Shown piece after piece: positions 46,652-55,670 of a DNA stretch of 64,000 nucleotides (positions are counted from its first letter, which is position 1; every line of letters starts with the position of its first letter). The stretch covers positions 147,239-211,238 of the forward strand of contig NZ_JAGLCD010000001.1 of NCBI RefSeq assembly GCF_023146395.1. The letters are read 5' to 3'. Under the pieces are notes generated by a model that worked only from the letters and a program-made list of their open reading frames with translations, did not search any database and had not been told where the DNA came from. A program made the position numbers and the translations under genes. The stretch comes from Aeromicrobium sp. (GTDB lineage Bacteria > Actinomycetota > Actinomycetes > Propionibacteriales > Nocardioidaceae).

Positions 46652-48241
46652 ATGGCGATCCCCAGCTTCATCGACCGCGTGACGCTGCAGGTCTCGGGCG
46701 GATCAGGCGGCCATGGCGTCGCCTCGGTCCATCGCGAGAAGTTCAAGCCGCTCGGCGGGCCCGACGGCGGCAACGGCGGCCACGGTGGCGACGTGATCCT
46801 GCGGGTCGCGGCCGACGTCACCACCCTGATCGACTACCACCACGAGCCCCGGCGCGCGGGCGGCAAGGGCATGCCCGGTGCGGGCTCGAACCGCAGCGGT
46901 GCCAACGGCGAGAACCTGGTGTTGCCGGTGCCGGACGGCACGGTCGTCCGTGACGCCGCGACGGGTGAGCAGCTGGCCGACCTGATCGGTGTCGGCACCG
47001 AGGTCGTCATCGCGGCGGGTGGTCGCGGCGGGCTCGGCAACGCGGCGCTGGCCTCGTCCAAGCGCAAGGCCCCCGGATTCGCGCTCAAGGGCGAGCCGGG
47101 CGACGAGCTGAGCGTGACTCTCGAGCTCAAGGTCGTGGCCGACATCGGCCTCGTGGGCTTCCCGAGCGCCGGCAAGTCCAGTCTCATCGCGGCCCTGTCG
47201 CGGGCGCGCCCCAAGATCGCCGACTACCCCTTCACGACGCTGGTGCCGAACCTCGGCGTCGTCACGGCAGGTCAGACGACCTTCACGGTCGCCGACGTGC
47301 CCGGCCTGATCGAGGGCGCCAGCGAGGGCAAGGGCCTCGGCCACGACTTCCTGCGGCACATCGAGCGCTGTGCGGCCCTGGTGCACGTCATCGACTGCGC
47401 GACCGTCGAGCCCGGCCGGGACCCGCTGACCGATCTCGACGTCATCGAGAACGAGCTGGCGCGTTACGCCGAGGCCACCGAGACCGATCTCCTGGACCGG
47501 CCCCGGCTCGTGGCCCTGAACAAGACCGACGTCCCCGACGCCGCCGAGATCGCCGAGTTCGTGCGCGCCGACCTGGTCGCCCGGGGCCTGCGGGTCTTCG
47601 ACGTCTCGGCGGCCAGCCACGCGGGTCTGCGGGAGCTGAGCTTCGCGATGGCCGACATCGTCACGTCGCGCCGTGACGCCGAGCCTGACGCACCCCCCAC
47701 GCGGATCGTGCTGCGGCCCCGCGCCGAGGCCGGTGTCGACGCCGAGTTCACGGTCGTGCGCAAGGGCCCCGAGGACGCCCCCCAGTGGGTCGTCCGGGGC
47801 GAGAAGCCCAAGCGGTGGGTGCGTCAGACCGACTTCTCCAACGACGAGGCCGTCGGCTTCCTGGCCGACCGTCTCAACCGGTTGGGCATCGAGGACCGCC
47901 TGCTGCAGCTGGGTGCCGAGGCAGGCGACGACGTCATCATCGGCGGCACGGGCCCCGAGGACGACGGCGCCGTGGTGTTCGACTTCGATCCCCAGACCCC
48001 GGCCGGCGCCGAGGTGCTCGGCCCGCGTGGCGGCGACCTCCGCTTCGACGAGAACGACCGCCGCACCAACCGGCAGCGCCGTGACGACCTGGCCGCCCGA
48101 CGAGCCGCCGAGGCCGAGGCGTTGCAGGCCCGCAGCGTGTTGGACGACGACGACTACTTCGAGCCCGACGACGGTGACGACTCCGGCAGCGACGAGGGTG
48201 TGGAGGTCGTGCAGCTTGACGAGGAGACCGACGCGCGATGA
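46652..48241 (+). CDS. obgE: Obg GTPase (ribosome assembly/stress)
   Basis: 529 residues in three parts: a glycine-rich Obg fold (1-160), a GTPase domain with G1 [10 protein letters not shown]3 DVPGL and G4 NKTD, and a C-terminal OCT domain (about 345-430) followed by an acidic tail with [13 protein letters not shown]. Obg proteins bind the 50S subunit and link assembly to nucleotide levels. ATG start with GAGGAGG upstream. Its stop overlaps proB (ATGA), the standard obg-proB coupling. Confidence 0.97.
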   Translation: MAIPSFIDRVTLQVSGGSGGHGVASVHREKFKPLGGPDGGNGGHGGDVILRVAADVTTLIDYHHEPRRAGGKGMPGAGSNRSGANGENLVLPVPDGTVVRDAATGEQLADLIGVGTEVVIAAGGRGGLGNAALASSKRKAPGFALKGEPGDELSVTLELKVVADIGLVGFPSAGKSSLIAALSRARPKIADYPFTTLVPNLGVVTAGQTTFTVADVPGLIEGASEGKGLGHDFLRHIERCAALVHVIDCATVEPGRDPLTDLDVIENELARYAEATETDLLDRPRLVALNKTDVPDAAEIAEFVRADLVARGLRVFDVSAASHAGLRELSFAMADIVTSRRDAEPDAPPTRIVLRPRAEAGVDAEFTVVRKGPEDAPQWVVRGEKPKRWVRQTDFSNDEAVGFLADRLNRLGIEDRLLQLGAEAGDDVIIGGTGPEDDGAVVFDFDPQTPAGAEVLGPRGGDLRFDENDRRTNRQRRDDLAARRAAEAEALQARSVLDDDDYFEPDDGDDSGSDEGVEVVQLDEETDAR

Positions 48242-49335
48242 GCCGCGTGGTCGTCAAGATCGGGTCGTCGTCCCTGACGACGCCGGACGGTCACATCGAC
48301 CCTGACCGGCTCGAGCTCCTGGTCGAGGCGATCGCCGCGGCTCGCCATCGCGGCGACGACGTCGTGCTCGTGAGCTCCGGAGCGATCGCGGCCGGTCTCG
48401 GGCCGCTCGGCCTGCCGGAGCGACCCCGTGACCTGGCCACGCAGCAGGCGGCGGCCAGTGTGGGCCAGGGTGCGCTGATGGCCGAGTACTCCAGCCGGTT
48501 CGCGGTCCGCGGACTCACGGTCGGCCAGGTGCTGCTGACGGTCGACGACGTGACCCGGCGCAGCCACTACCGCAACGCGCACCAGACGTTCGCCAAGCTG
48601 CTCGAGCTCGGCATCGTGCCGGTCGTCAACGAGAACGACACCGTCGCGACGAGCGAGATCCGGTTCGGCGACAACGACCGGCTGGCGGCACTCGTGGCCC
48701 ACCTCGTGCACGCCGATCTGCTCGTGCTGCTCTCGGACGTCGACGGCCTCTACACCGCCCACCCCGCCGAGCCGGGCTCGCGTCCCATCTCGACAGTGTC
48801 GGACGAGTCCGACCTGGCCGGGGTCGACATCGCCCGGGTGGGCTCGGCGGTCGGCACCGGGGGGATGGTCACCAAGGTCGAGGCCGCCCGCATCGCCACG
48901 GCCGCTGGCATCCCGGTCGTCCTGACCCGCGCGGACCGGGCTGCCGCGGCGCTCGAGGGCCGCGACGTGGGCACGCGTTTCGCGACGACGGGCAAGCGCC
49001 GGTCGTCGCGGCTGCTCTGGCTGGCGCACGCGAGTCAGACCAAGGGGTCGGTCGTGCTCGACGACGGCGCCGTCCGGGCGCTGACCGAGCGCGGCGCGTC
49101 GCTGCTCGCCGCCGGGGTCACCGGGGTCACGGGGGAGTTCGCCGCCGGCGACCCGGTCGACCTGGTCGACGCTGCCGGGACGGTCGTGGCCCGCGGGCTC
49201 GTGAACTTCGACAGCAGCGAGCTGCCGGGCCTGCTCGGACGGTCGACCGCCGATCTCGTGGCCGATCACGGGCCCGACTACGACCGCGAGGTCGTGCACC
49301 GCGACGACCTCATGATCCTGCGGCGCTCCCGCTAG
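48238..49335 (+). CDS. proB: glutamate 5-kinase
   Basis: First step of proline synthesis: ATP-dependent phosphorylation of glutamate. 365 residues. The amino-acid kinase domain has [32 protein letters not shown] and [12 protein letters not shown], followed by a C-terminal PUA domain (about 275-355). Feedback inhibition by proline is usual in the family. The ATG overlaps the obgE stop. proA follows after the WhiB-like gene rather than directly. Confidence 0.96.
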   Translation: MSRVVVKIGSSSLTTPDGHIDPDRLELLVEAIAAARHRGDDVVLVSSGAIAAGLGPLGLPERPRDLATQQAAASVGQGALMAEYSSRFAVRGLTVGQVLLTVDDVTRRSHYRNAHQTFAKLLELGIVPVVNENDTVATSEIRFGDNDRLAALVAHLVHADLLVLLSDVDGLYTAHPAEPGSRPISTVSDESDLAGVDIARVGSAVGTGGMVTKVEAARIATAAGIPVVLTRADRAAAALEGRDVGTRFATTGKRRSSRLLWLAHASQTKGSVVLDDGAVRALTERGASLLAAGVTGVTGEFAAGDPVDLVDAAGTVVARGLVNFDSSELPGLLGRSTADLVADHGPDYDREVVHRDDLMILRRSR

Positions 49336-49358
49336 TCCTGCGGATCCAGCCTCCCGGG

Positions 49359-49386
49359 GCCGCCACGCGCCGAACGGCGCGGCGGC
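49359..49386 (+). terminator. GC-rich hairpin after proB
   Basis: GCCGCC/GGCGGC plus GCGCC/GGCGC stem with an AC bulge and GAAC-type loop. No T-run, so its role as a terminator is uncertain. Confidence 0.35.
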
Positions 49387-49569
49387 GATGCGCGGCTGGC
49401 GTCATGGGATCAGAGCGCGCTGCGGGCCGGGCGTCGATCGATTCTGGGATGTTCGTCCAACGTCGAGGAGCGCCGCTCCGCGCAGTCGTCGTGGGCGGAA
49501 CGGGCGGTGCAGGATCGCCGCGAGTCAACCGGCCGGGAGACCTGACTACGCCGATCTTTGGGGGGCGAC

Positions 49570-49635
49570 GTGACGGTGCGCAGGACCATGACCGACGCCC
49601 GGGCGGCGGGGGCGACACCGGGGAGCGCGCGGTGA
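49570..49635 (+). CDS. 21-residue leader ORF coupled to the WhiB-like gene
   Basis: GTG at 49570 after a GGGGGG run; TGA (49633-49635) overlaps the GTG of the next gene. Peptide MTVRRTMTDARAAGATPGSAR; an inner ATG at 49588 is a second possible start. The stop/start overlap (GTGA) would couple the two. whiB7 of mycobacteria is controlled by an upstream ORF, so a regulatory leader is conceivable, but it may be chance. Confidence 0.35.
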   Translation: MTVRRTMTDARAAGATPGSAR

Positions 49636-50006
49636 CGGCCGCGGGGCAGCGGCAGGGGCCGACCCTGCGCCCCTCGCTGCGGGATGTGCAGGCGGCCGAG
49701 GCGTCGTCGCGTCTGAGCCAGGCCAGCTGCGTCGGGCGCGAGCTGGAGTGGGCCGAGGGCGAGCAGGTCTGGACCGAGGCGCGGTCCATCGAGGAGGCCC
49801 TGGCCGCGGCGGCCCCGCTGATCGAGATCTGCCAGGGCTGCCCCGTGCGTGCCGCCTGTGCCCAGTGGGCCGAGATCGACCGGTACACCGGCGTCGCGGG
49901 GGGCCGGCCCTACGTGCGGGGCGTGCACCGCCCGTACGCCTGGGCGCACCGCCGCGACCTGGACCGCGAGGAGCAGGACGAGCCGACGCGGCGCCGAGCC
50001 CGCTAG
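49632..50006 (+). CDS. WhiB-family Fe-S transcriptional regulator, divergent
   Basis: 124 residues. Four cysteines in WhiB spacing: one in QASCVGRE, then CQGCPVRAAC (C-x2-C-x5-C) about 40 residues later, expected to hold a 4Fe-4S cluster. The following turn reads GVAGG where WhiB proteins normally have GVWGG; that segment contacts sigma region 4. A basic C-terminal tail (RRDLDREE...RRRAR) may touch DNA. Probably a redox-sensing regulator acting with the housekeeping sigma factor; targets unknown. GGGGAG precedes the GTG. It splits proB from proA. Confidence 0.8.
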   Translation: MTAAGQRQGPTLRPSLRDVQAAEASSRLSQASCVGRELEWAEGEQVWTEARSIEEALAAAAPLIEICQGCPVRAACAQWAEIDRYTGVAGGRPYVRGVHRPYAWAHRRDLDREEQDEPTRRRAR

Positions 50007-50030
50007 CAGGGTGCCCGCACGGCCGCGGCA

Positions 50031-50036
50031 TAGAAT
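50031..50036 (+). promoter_or_regulatory. -10 box (TAGAAT) of proA, leaderless
   Basis: A near-consensus TAGAAT six bases before the ATG at 50043. Confidence 0.5.
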
Positions 50037-50042
50037 CCGCGC

Positions 50043-51323
50043 ATGAGCCTGCGGTCCCACGACGCCCCCACGACGGTCCGCGACGCGGTGCACGCGACGG
50101 CGCGGCGGGCCCGAGAGGCCTCTGCCACGCTCGCGACCGCCACGCGCGCGACCAAGGACGCCGCGCTCCTCGCGGCGGCCGACGCCTTGGTCGAGGCCAC
50201 GGACCGCATCGTCTCGGCCAACGACCTCGACGTCGAGGCCGCGCGGGCCTCCGGCACGGGGGAGAACGTCGTCGACCGGTTGCGCCTCGACCCGGCCCGG
50301 GTCGCCGCGTTCGCGCAGGGGGTGCGCGACATTGCGACGCTGCCGGACCCGATCGGTGAGGTGGTGCGCGGATCGGTGCTGCCCAACGGCCTGCGACTGA
50401 CGCAGGTCCGGGTGCCGATGGGCGTGATCGGCATGATCTACGAGGGCCGGCCGAACGTCACGGCCGACGCCGCCGCGATCTGCCTCAAGGCGGGCAGCGC
50501 GGTCGTGCTGCGTGGCTCGGCGTCCGCCGCGCGCTCCAACGCCGTCATCGTCGATGTCATGCGGGGCGCGATCGAGCGGACGGGCCTGCCGGCCGACCTG
50601 ATCTCGCTCCTGGCGAGCGATGACCGCGCCTCGGCGACCGAGCTCATGCGCGCCCGTGGCCTGGTCGACCTGGTCATCCCGCGCGGCGGTGCCGGCCTGA
50701 TCCGCGCCGTGGTGGAGGAGTCGACCGTGCCGGTGATCGAGACCGGCACCGGCAACTGCCACGTGTACGTCGACGCCGAGGCCGACCTGGCCATGGCGCT
50801 CGACATCGTGGTCAACGCCAAGACCCATCGCACGAGCGTCTGCAACGCCGCGGAGTCGCTGCTCGTGCACCGTGACGTCGCCGACGCGTTCCTGCCCGAG
50901 GTCGTCCGTGCCCTGCGCGACCACGGTGTCCTGATCCACGGCGACGACGCCTTCCGGGCGACCGACCCGGCCGTCGTGCCGGCCACCGACGACGACTACG
51001 CCACGGAGTACCTGGACCTGGAGATCTCCGCTCGCGTGGTCGAGTCGGTCGACGACGCGATCGCGCACGTGCGGCGGTTCTCCTCCGGCCACACCGAGGC
51101 GATCGTCACGCGATCGGCGACGACGGCCCGCCAGTTCACGCTCGGCGTCGACTCGGCCGCGGTCATGGTCAACGCCTCCACGCGGTTCACCGACGGCGGT
51201 GAGTTCGGCTTCGGGGCCGAGATCGGCATCTCGACCCAGAAGCTGCACGCACGCGGTCCGATGGGTCTGCAGGAGATGACCACCACGACCTACGTCGTGG
51301 AGGGTGACGGCCACGTGCGCTGA
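50043..51323 (+). CDS. proA: gamma-glutamyl phosphate reductase
   Basis: Second step of proline synthesis: NADPH reduction of glutamyl phosphate to the semialdehyde. 426 residues, ALDH superfamily. The cofactor region [22 protein letters not shown] and the catalytic cysteine in [16 protein letters not shown] (about residue 268) are intact, with the closing [17 protein letters not shown]. Its own leaderless promoter means it need not depend on proB. Confidence 0.96.
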   Translation: MSLRSHDAPTTVRDAVHATARRAREASATLATATRATKDAALLAAADALVEATDRIVSANDLDVEAARASGTGENVVDRLRLDPARVAAFAQGVRDIATLPDPIGEVVRGSVLPNGLRLTQVRVPMGVIGMIYEGRPNVTADAAAICLKAGSAVVLRGSASAARSNAVIVDVMRGAIERTGLPADLISLLASDDRASATELMRARGLVDLVIPRGGAGLIRAVVEESTVPVIETGTGNCHVYVDAEADLAMALDIVVNAKTHRTSVCNAAESLLVHRDVADAFLPEVVRALRDHGVLIHGDDAFRATDPAVVPATDDDYATEYLDLEISARVVESVDDAIAHVRRFSSGHTEAIVTRSATTARQFTLGVDSAAVMVNASTRFTDGGEFGFGAEIGISTQKLHARGPMGLQEMTTTTYVVEGDGHVR

Positions 51324-51351
51324 CCGCGGCGTGGCGGCCCGAGGGCGCTGG

Positions 51352-51357
51352 TAGATT
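51352..51357 (+). promoter_or_regulatory. -10 box (TAGATT), leaderless
   Basis: TAGATT six bases before the ATG at 51364. Confidence 0.5.
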
Positions 51358-51363
51358 GTGCGC

Positions 51364-51519
51364 ATGCTTTCCACGATCTTGGTCGCCGCTGCCGAGCACT
51401 CCGAGCACGCCGAGGAAGCCGCCGTCAACCCGTACATCATCGGTGCGGTGGCGCTCGGCATCCTCTTCTCGCTGCTGTTCATCCTGCTGGCCTTCGGCAA
51501 GGGCCGCGAGCACACCTGA
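51364..51519 (+). CDS. 51-residue membrane protein upstream of nadD
   Basis: Starts [20 protein letters not shown]; one hydrophobic helix (about 24-44, [20 protein letters not shown]) and a basic tail GKGREHT. Small proteins of this layout precede nadD in many actinobacteria. Leaderless promoter six bases upstream. Its TGA overlaps a CTG that is the best start for NadD (CTGA). Function unknown. Confidence 0.75.
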   Translation: MLSTILVAAAEHSEHAEEAAVNPYIIGAVALGILFSLLFILLAFGKGREHT

Positions 51520-51572
51520 GCACGAACCACGCCCCGCTCCGGCCTTCTGCCCCACGGCGGAGGGTCGGTGTC

Positions 51573-52169
51573 ATGGGTGGCACGTTCGACCCCATCCACC
51601 ACGGCCACCTCGTGGCCGCCAGCGAGGTGCAGGCCACGTTCGGGCTGGACGAGGTCGTCTTCGTCCCCACGGGCCAGCCCTGGCAGAAGGTCGACCGTGA
51701 GGTGTCGCCGGCCGAGCACCGCTACCTGATGACCGTGATCGCGACGGCGGCGAACCCGCGTTTCGAGGTCAGCCGGGTCGACATCGACCGCAGCGGCCCG
51801 ACCTACACGGTCGACACCCTGACCGACATCGCTCGGCAGCGCCCGGACGCCGACCTGTTCTTCATCACGGGGGCCGACGCCATGGCGCAGATCCTCACCT
51901 GGCGCGATCACGACGAGATCTTCGAGCTGGCGCAGTTCGTGGCGTGCACCAGGCCGGGGCACGACCTGGACGAGTCGATGCTCGCCCACCTGCCGCAGGA
52001 CCGGGTCACGGTGCTCGAGATCCCGGCCCTGGCCATCTCCTCGACCGACTGCCGCGACCGCGTCCGCAGCGGCCAACCCGTCTGGTACCTCGTGCCGGAC
52101 GGCGTCGTCCAGTACGTCGCCAAGCACGAGCTCTACGCCTCCACCGACCAGGGAGTTCCCACCGCATGA
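51573..52169 (+). CDS. nadD: nicotinate-nucleotide adenylyltransferase
   Basis: Transfers AMP to nicotinate mononucleotide in NAD synthesis. The nucleotidyltransferase motif [12 protein letters not shown] is at the N-terminus, and the late [11 protein letters not shown] block binds ATP. The coordinates use the only standard start (ATG at 51573), giving 198 residues beginning MGGTFDP. Homologues begin about 5-20 residues earlier with RRxGVMGG, the first beta strand. That strand is encoded here (RRRVGV) but reachable only from the CTG at 51516, so the true protein is probably 217 residues. It overlaps rsfS by ATGA. Confidence 0.93.
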   Translation: MGGTFDPIHHGHLVAASEVQATFGLDEVVFVPTGQPWQKVDREVSPAEHRYLMTVIATAANPRFEVSRVDIDRSGPTYTVDTLTDIARQRPDADLFFITGADAMAQILTWRDHDEIFELAQFVACTRPGHDLDESMLAHLPQDRVTVLEIPALAISSTDCRDRVRSGQPVWYLVPDGVVQYVAKHELYASTDQGVPTA

Positions 52170-52519
52170 CCGCCACCGAGCTCGCCCTCGACCTGACCCG
52201 CATCGCCGCGGCCGCCGCGACCGAGAAGTCGGCCACGAACCTGCGTGCGTTCGACGTGTCCGACCAGCTCTTCATCACCGACGTGTTCCTGATCTGCTCG
52301 GTCACGAGCTCCACGCAGGCGCGCGCGGTGCAGGACGAGGTCGAGGACCGGCTCCGCGAGCGTGGCGCGAAGGCCGTGCGCCGCGAGGGCGCCCGTGAGG
52401 GGCGCTGGATCCTGCTCGACTTCACCGACATCGTCGTGCACGTCCAGCACGTGGAGGAGCGGGAGTTCTACGCCCTCGAACGACTGTGGCGCGACTGCCC
52501 CGAGCTCTCGGTCGCATGA
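52166..52519 (+). CDS. rsfS: ribosomal silencing factor RsfS
   Basis: 117 residues. [25 protein letters not shown] and [28 protein letters not shown] are typical of the RsfS/Iojap family, which binds L14 and blocks subunit joining in starved cells. The ATG lies in the nadD stop. Same nadD-rsfS-gpgP order as M. tuberculosis. Confidence 0.95.
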   Translation: MTATELALDLTRIAAAAATEKSATNLRAFDVSDQLFITDVFLICSVTSSTQARAVQDEVEDRLRERGAKAVRREGAREGRWILLDFTDIVVHVQHVEEREFYALERLWRDCPELSVA

Positions 52520-52532
52520 CGGGCGCTGACCG

Positions 52533-53177
52533 ATGAGCCGGCAGGTCATCGTCTGGCGCCACGGGCGCACGGAGTGGAACGTCGCCGGGCGGGTCCAGGG
52601 ACAGACCGACACCCCGCTGGACGAGGTCGGGGTGCAGCAGGCCGAGGCGGCTGCGCTGCGCCTGGCGGCCCTGGAGCCGCACCGCATCGTCTGCAGCGAC
52701 CTGCAGCGGGCCCGCCACACGGCCGAGGCACTGGGTCGGGTGGCCGGCGTCGAGGTCGAGCCCGACGCGCGGTTCCGGGAGATGAACTTCGGCGCGCGTG
52801 AGGGACTCACGTGGCAGGAGTCGTTCGAGAAGTTCCCGGACGCGATGCGGGCCTGGATCGGCGGAGACGAGACCCAGATCCCCGACACCGAGACGCACCT
52901 CGAGGCGGGGGAGCGGTTCGCTGCGGCCCTGCACCAGGAGCTCGAGAGCCTCCCCGCCGACGCGACCCTCGTCGTGGTGGCCCACGGTGCCGTGATCCGC
53001 ACGGGGGTGTGCTCCTTCCTGGGGTTCCCGCAGGCCACGTGGCGCACGTTCGGCGCCCTGAGCAACTGCTCGTGGTCGGTGCTCACCGAGTCCGGACCCC
53101 CGCAGCACCGCTACTGGCGGCTCACGGAGTGGAACGCGGGCACGTTGCCCGAGCCGGTCATGACCGACGACGACTGA
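52533..53177 (+). CDS. gpgP: histidine phosphatase, GpgP (glucosyl-3-phosphoglycerate phosphatase)-like
   Basis: 214 residues of the phosphoglycerate mutase-like superfamily. The phosphohistidine motif RHGRTEWN is at residues 9-16, acid residue region REMNFGAREG near 83, and the second His in VVVAHGAVIR (about 152). The M. tuberculosis protein at this position, Rv2419c, dephosphorylates glucosyl-3-phosphoglycerate in methylglucose lipopolysaccharide synthesis; other phosphomonoesters are possible here. ATG 13 bases after rsfS. Confidence 0.85.
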   Translation: MSRQVIVWRHGRTEWNVAGRVQGQTDTPLDEVGVQQAEAAALRLAALEPHRIVCSDLQRARHTAEALGRVAGVEVEPDARFREMNFGAREGLTWQESFEKFPDAMRAWIGGDETQIPDTETHLEAGERFAAALHQELESLPADATLVVVAHGAVIRTGVCSFLGFPQATWRTFGALSNCSWSVLTESGPPQHRYWRLTEWNAGTLPEPVMTDDD

Positions 53178-53183
53178 CCCGGT

Positions 53184-53213
53184 TTGGTGCTCGCGGGGGG
53201 CATCTACTAAGGT
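53184..53213 (+). promoter_or_regulatory. tRNA-Ala promoter
   Basis: TTGGTG (53184-53189), an 18-base gap and TAAGGT (53208-53213), 29 bases before the tRNA. A GGTGA/TCACC hairpin fills the leader. Confidence 0.45.
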
Positions 53214-53242
53214 TGGTGATCGGCCTTCGGGTCACCCATCAC

Positions 53243-53315
53243 GGGGCATTGGCGCAGTTGGTAGCGCGCTTCCATGGCATGGAAGAGGTCAGGAGTTCGA
53301 ATCTCCTATGCTCCA
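53243..53315 (+). tRNA. tRNA-Ala (anticodon GGC)
   Basis: The acceptor GGGGCAT pairs with ATGCTCC (one G-U). The anticodon stem CTTCC/GGAAG encloses ATGGCAT, giving GGC. The T arm is AGGAGTTCGAATCTCCT. CCA is not encoded. Its last 14 bases recur at 54012-54025. Confidence 0.95.
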
Positions 53316-53320
53316 CTCGT

Positions 53321-53360
53321 CGTCGAGGGCCCCACTCATGTGGGGCCCTCGACGTTTTGC
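53321..53360 (+). terminator. intrinsic terminator of tRNA-Ala
   Basis: A perfect 15-bp stem (53321-53335 with 53340-53354), loop TCAT, followed by TTTTGCT. A degenerate second CGAGGG...CCCTC hairpin follows near 53407-53438. Confidence 0.85.
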
Positions 53361-53475
53361 TGTGCCGCGTGGGCCCTCGGCGACGGAGTCGCCTGTGTTC
53401 TGCTCGTCATCGAGGGCTCCACACGGCTGAGGCCCTCTCATGGGCCGCGAAGTCTGAGCTGAAGGAGCGGGTCGA

Positions 53476-54006
53476 GTGTTTCGTGAGGTCCCGGTTCTCC
53501 CGGTCGTGATTCCCCTCGCCGTCGCCTCCCTGGTGGCGATGCTGTGGCACCTGCGCCGACGCGCCATGCTCACGGTCCCCCGTGCCGCTGTGGCCGTGGT
53601 GCTGTGCGTGTACGTCGCCGGGGTCGTGGCGAACACCGTGTTCCCCGTCTACCTGGACAAGCCCGGCGGACCTGGTCACTGGGCGGTCTACCTCATGCCG
53701 TTCGCGGACTACGGGCTCGGCGACGCCGTGACGAACGTCGTCGTGTTCCTGCCGGTGGGGGTGCTGGTGACGCTGCTGCTGCCCCGGGCCTCGTGGTGGG
53801 GGATCGTCGGCATCGCGACAGCCTTCAGTCTCCTGATCGAGGGGACACAGCTCGTGACGGCACGCTTCCTGGCCGGTGGCCACGTCGCCGACGTGAACGA
53901 CCTGATCTTCAACGTCGTCGGCGCCGTGCTCGGTCTGGGCGTGTACTGCGGACTGGTCCGGATCTCGCCGATCGCGGCCGTCGTCGAGCGGTTCCGCTGG
54001 CGCTGA
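53476..54006 (+). CDS. VanZ-like membrane protein
   Basis: 176 residues, about five membrane helices. VYLMPFADYGLGDAVTNVVVFLPVGVLVTLL and HVADVNDLIFNVVGAVLG are the VanZ-like family pattern. VanZ lowers teicoplanin sensitivity in enterococci, but most family members have unknown roles in the envelope. The GTG start has AAGGAG eight bases upstream. It lies between the tRNA-Ala and a copy of the tRNA's 3' end, so it may have arrived with a small inserted element. Confidence 0.87.
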   Translation: MFREVPVLPVVIPLAVASLVAMLWHLRRRAMLTVPRAAVAVVLCVYVAGVVANTVFPVYLDKPGGPGHWAVYLMPFADYGLGDAVTNVVVFLPVGVLVTLLLPRASWWGIVGIATAFSLLIEGTQLVTARFLAGGHVADVNDLIFNVVGAVLGLGVYCGLVRISPIAAVVERFRWR

Positions 54007-54076
54007 GCGACTCTCCTATGCTCCAGGTGCCCGTTGCGCGCCTCCAGGGGAGCGTGTCCCGACCCAGGAGCTCTCC

Positions 54077-54460
54077 ATGATCATCGCCGGACTCGTCCTC
54101 GCCAGCGCCGCGGCGCTGCTCCACGTCTACATCTTCTATCTCGAGTCCGTCGCGTGGACCACCACGGCCCGTGGCGTCTTCGGCACGACGGCCGCGCAGG
54201 CCGAGGCGACGAAGGAGATGGCCTTCAACCAGGGCTTCTACAACCTGTTCCTCGTGGTCGTGACCGTGGTGGGCGTCGCGCTCGTCGCGGCCGATGAGCG
54301 GGCCGCCGGCGCGGCCCTGGTGCTCGCTGGCGCTGGCTCGATGACCGCCGCAGCAGCGGTCCTGCTGATCTCGTCGCCCGACAAGCGCCGTGCGGCGCTC
54401 ACCCAGGGCGTCCTCCCGCTGCTGGGCACGGTCGCGGTGGTCGTCGGCCTGCTCGCCTGA
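54077..54460 (+). CDS. DUF1304 membrane protein
   Basis: 127 residues, four helices. ALLHVYIFYLESVAWTT and FNQGFYNLFLVVVTVVG identify the DUF1304 family (YetE/YqjF-like small membrane proteins). Function unknown. ATG with CAGGAG nearby upstream. Convergent with the MFS gene 9 bases away. Confidence 0.88.
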   Translation: MIIAGLVLASAAALLHVYIFYLESVAWTTTARGVFGTTAAQAEATKEMAFNQGFYNLFLVVVTVVGVALVAADERAAGAALVLAGAGSMTAAAAVLLISSPDKRRAALTQGVLPLLGTVAVVVGLLA

Positions 54461-54469
54461 CGGCGGCGC

Positions 54470-55663
54470 CTAGGTCGAGGGCAGGCGCCGGGCCAGGAGC
54501 GTCGTGACGGCTCCGGCGAGCACCAGGACGCCGAGAGCGGCCTGCAGGCTGACGAGGTCGGACACGCCGCCGATCGCGGGTGAGGTGACGAGGAACCCGA
54601 TCCGCATGAGCCAGCCGAGGATCGCGATGCCCGTTCCCTCGGGGAGCCCCGGCAGGCGTCCGGCCGCGGCGAAGGCCGCCGGCACCAACGTCGCACTGCC
54701 GAATCCGGCCAGGGCGAATCCGGCGAGCACCAGCGGGTACCCGGGCGCCGCCACGACCAGGACGCCGCCCGCGGCGATCAGCAGGCCGCCGGAGCGCGCG
54801 ACGGGGGAGCGGCCCCAGCGGTCGGTCATGGGGTCGCCGAGGAGTCGTCCGACGAACTGCGCGCCGATCGCGACGGTCAGCCCGAGGCTCGCCACGGCGG
54901 CCGGTGCGGCGGTGTCGCGGGCCAGGTAGAGCACCGACCAGCTGTTGGCGACCTCCTCCGCGGTCGTGCCGGCCACGGCCAGCGCGACCAGCGGCAGCAG
55001 CAGGCGCCACGGACGATGCGGAGAGGCGTCGGACCCACCCCGTGCGCGGTCCTGCTCGGCGCGCAGGTCCTCCCGCACGTCCGGCGGGACCACGGCGAGC
55101 CGGCACGCGACGACGGCCACGACGGCCCAGATCGCGCTGTTGGCGATCATCTGGGTCGAGATCGAGACGTCCGCGGCGACCGCGCCGGCCCCGATCAGGC
55201 CGCCGGTCGCGGCCCCGATCGACCACAGGGCGTGGAACGAGTTCACGACCGATCGCTCGCGCCACTGCTCGACCAGTACCCCTTGGACGTTCTGGGCGGC
55301 GTCGACGACGGCATCGGTGGCCCCCGCCACGAGCATCGCGACGACGTACGCCGCGACTCCCAGGCCCGCATCGGCACTGACGCCCGCCATGGCCATCCCC
55401 GCCGCGAGCGCCACGGATCCGGAGGCGTTGGTGCGCAGGGTCCCGAAGCGCCGGATGACGCGTCCGGCGAGCGCGGCGGCGAGCAGCGCCCCCATGGGAA
55501 ACGCCACCACGACGAGTCCGAACTCGCTGTTGCTCAACGAGAACGCGGCCTTGATCTCGGGGTACCGCGGGAGCAGGGCGGCGAACAGGACGCCGTTGGT
55601 GAAGAACATCAATGACACCCCGACGCGAGCTCGCCCGGGGGACGGGACGCGGGGGGAACGCAT
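54470..55663 (-). CDS. MFS transporter (sugar/drug type)
   Basis: 397 residues, 12 helices. VGVSLMFFTNGVLFAALLPRYPEIK near the start and the RLLGDPMTDRWGR loop are seen. Resembles the group of fucose/YbjJ-like permeases and inner-membrane exporters. No adjacent enzyme points to a substrate. Ends convergently with DUF1304. GntP lies 7 bases upstream of its start on the same strand, so the two are probably one operon. Confidence 0.82.
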   Translation of the reverse strand: MRSPRVPSPGRARVGVSLMFFTNGVLFAALLPRYPEIKAAFSLSNSEFGLVVVAFPMGALLAAALAGRVIRRFGTLRTNASGSVALAAGMAMAGVSADAGLGVAAYVVAMLVAGATDAVVDAAQNVQGVLVEQWRERSVVNSFHALWSIGAATGGLIGAGAVAADVSISTQMIANSAIWAVVAVVACRLAVVPPDVREDLRAEQDRARGGSDASPHRPWRLLLPLVALAVAGTTAEEVANSWSVLYLARDTAAPAAVASLGLTVAIGAQFVGRLLGDPMTDRWGRSPVARSGGLLIAAGGVLVVAAPGYPLVLAGFALAGFGSATLVPAAFAAAGRLPGLPEGTGIAILGWLMRIGFLVTSPAIGGVSDLVSLQAALGVLVLAGAVTTLLARRLPST

Positions 55664-55670
55664 CAGCGCG

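Larger units (their letters stand above)
53302..54025. repeat. 14-bp direct repeat of the tRNA-Ala 3' end flanking the VanZ gene
   Basis: TCTCCTATGCTCCA occurs at 53302-53315 (tRNA end) and again at 54012-54025, just after the VanZ-like gene. This is the footprint of integration at a tRNA. The element between them has no integrase now. Confidence 0.5.
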
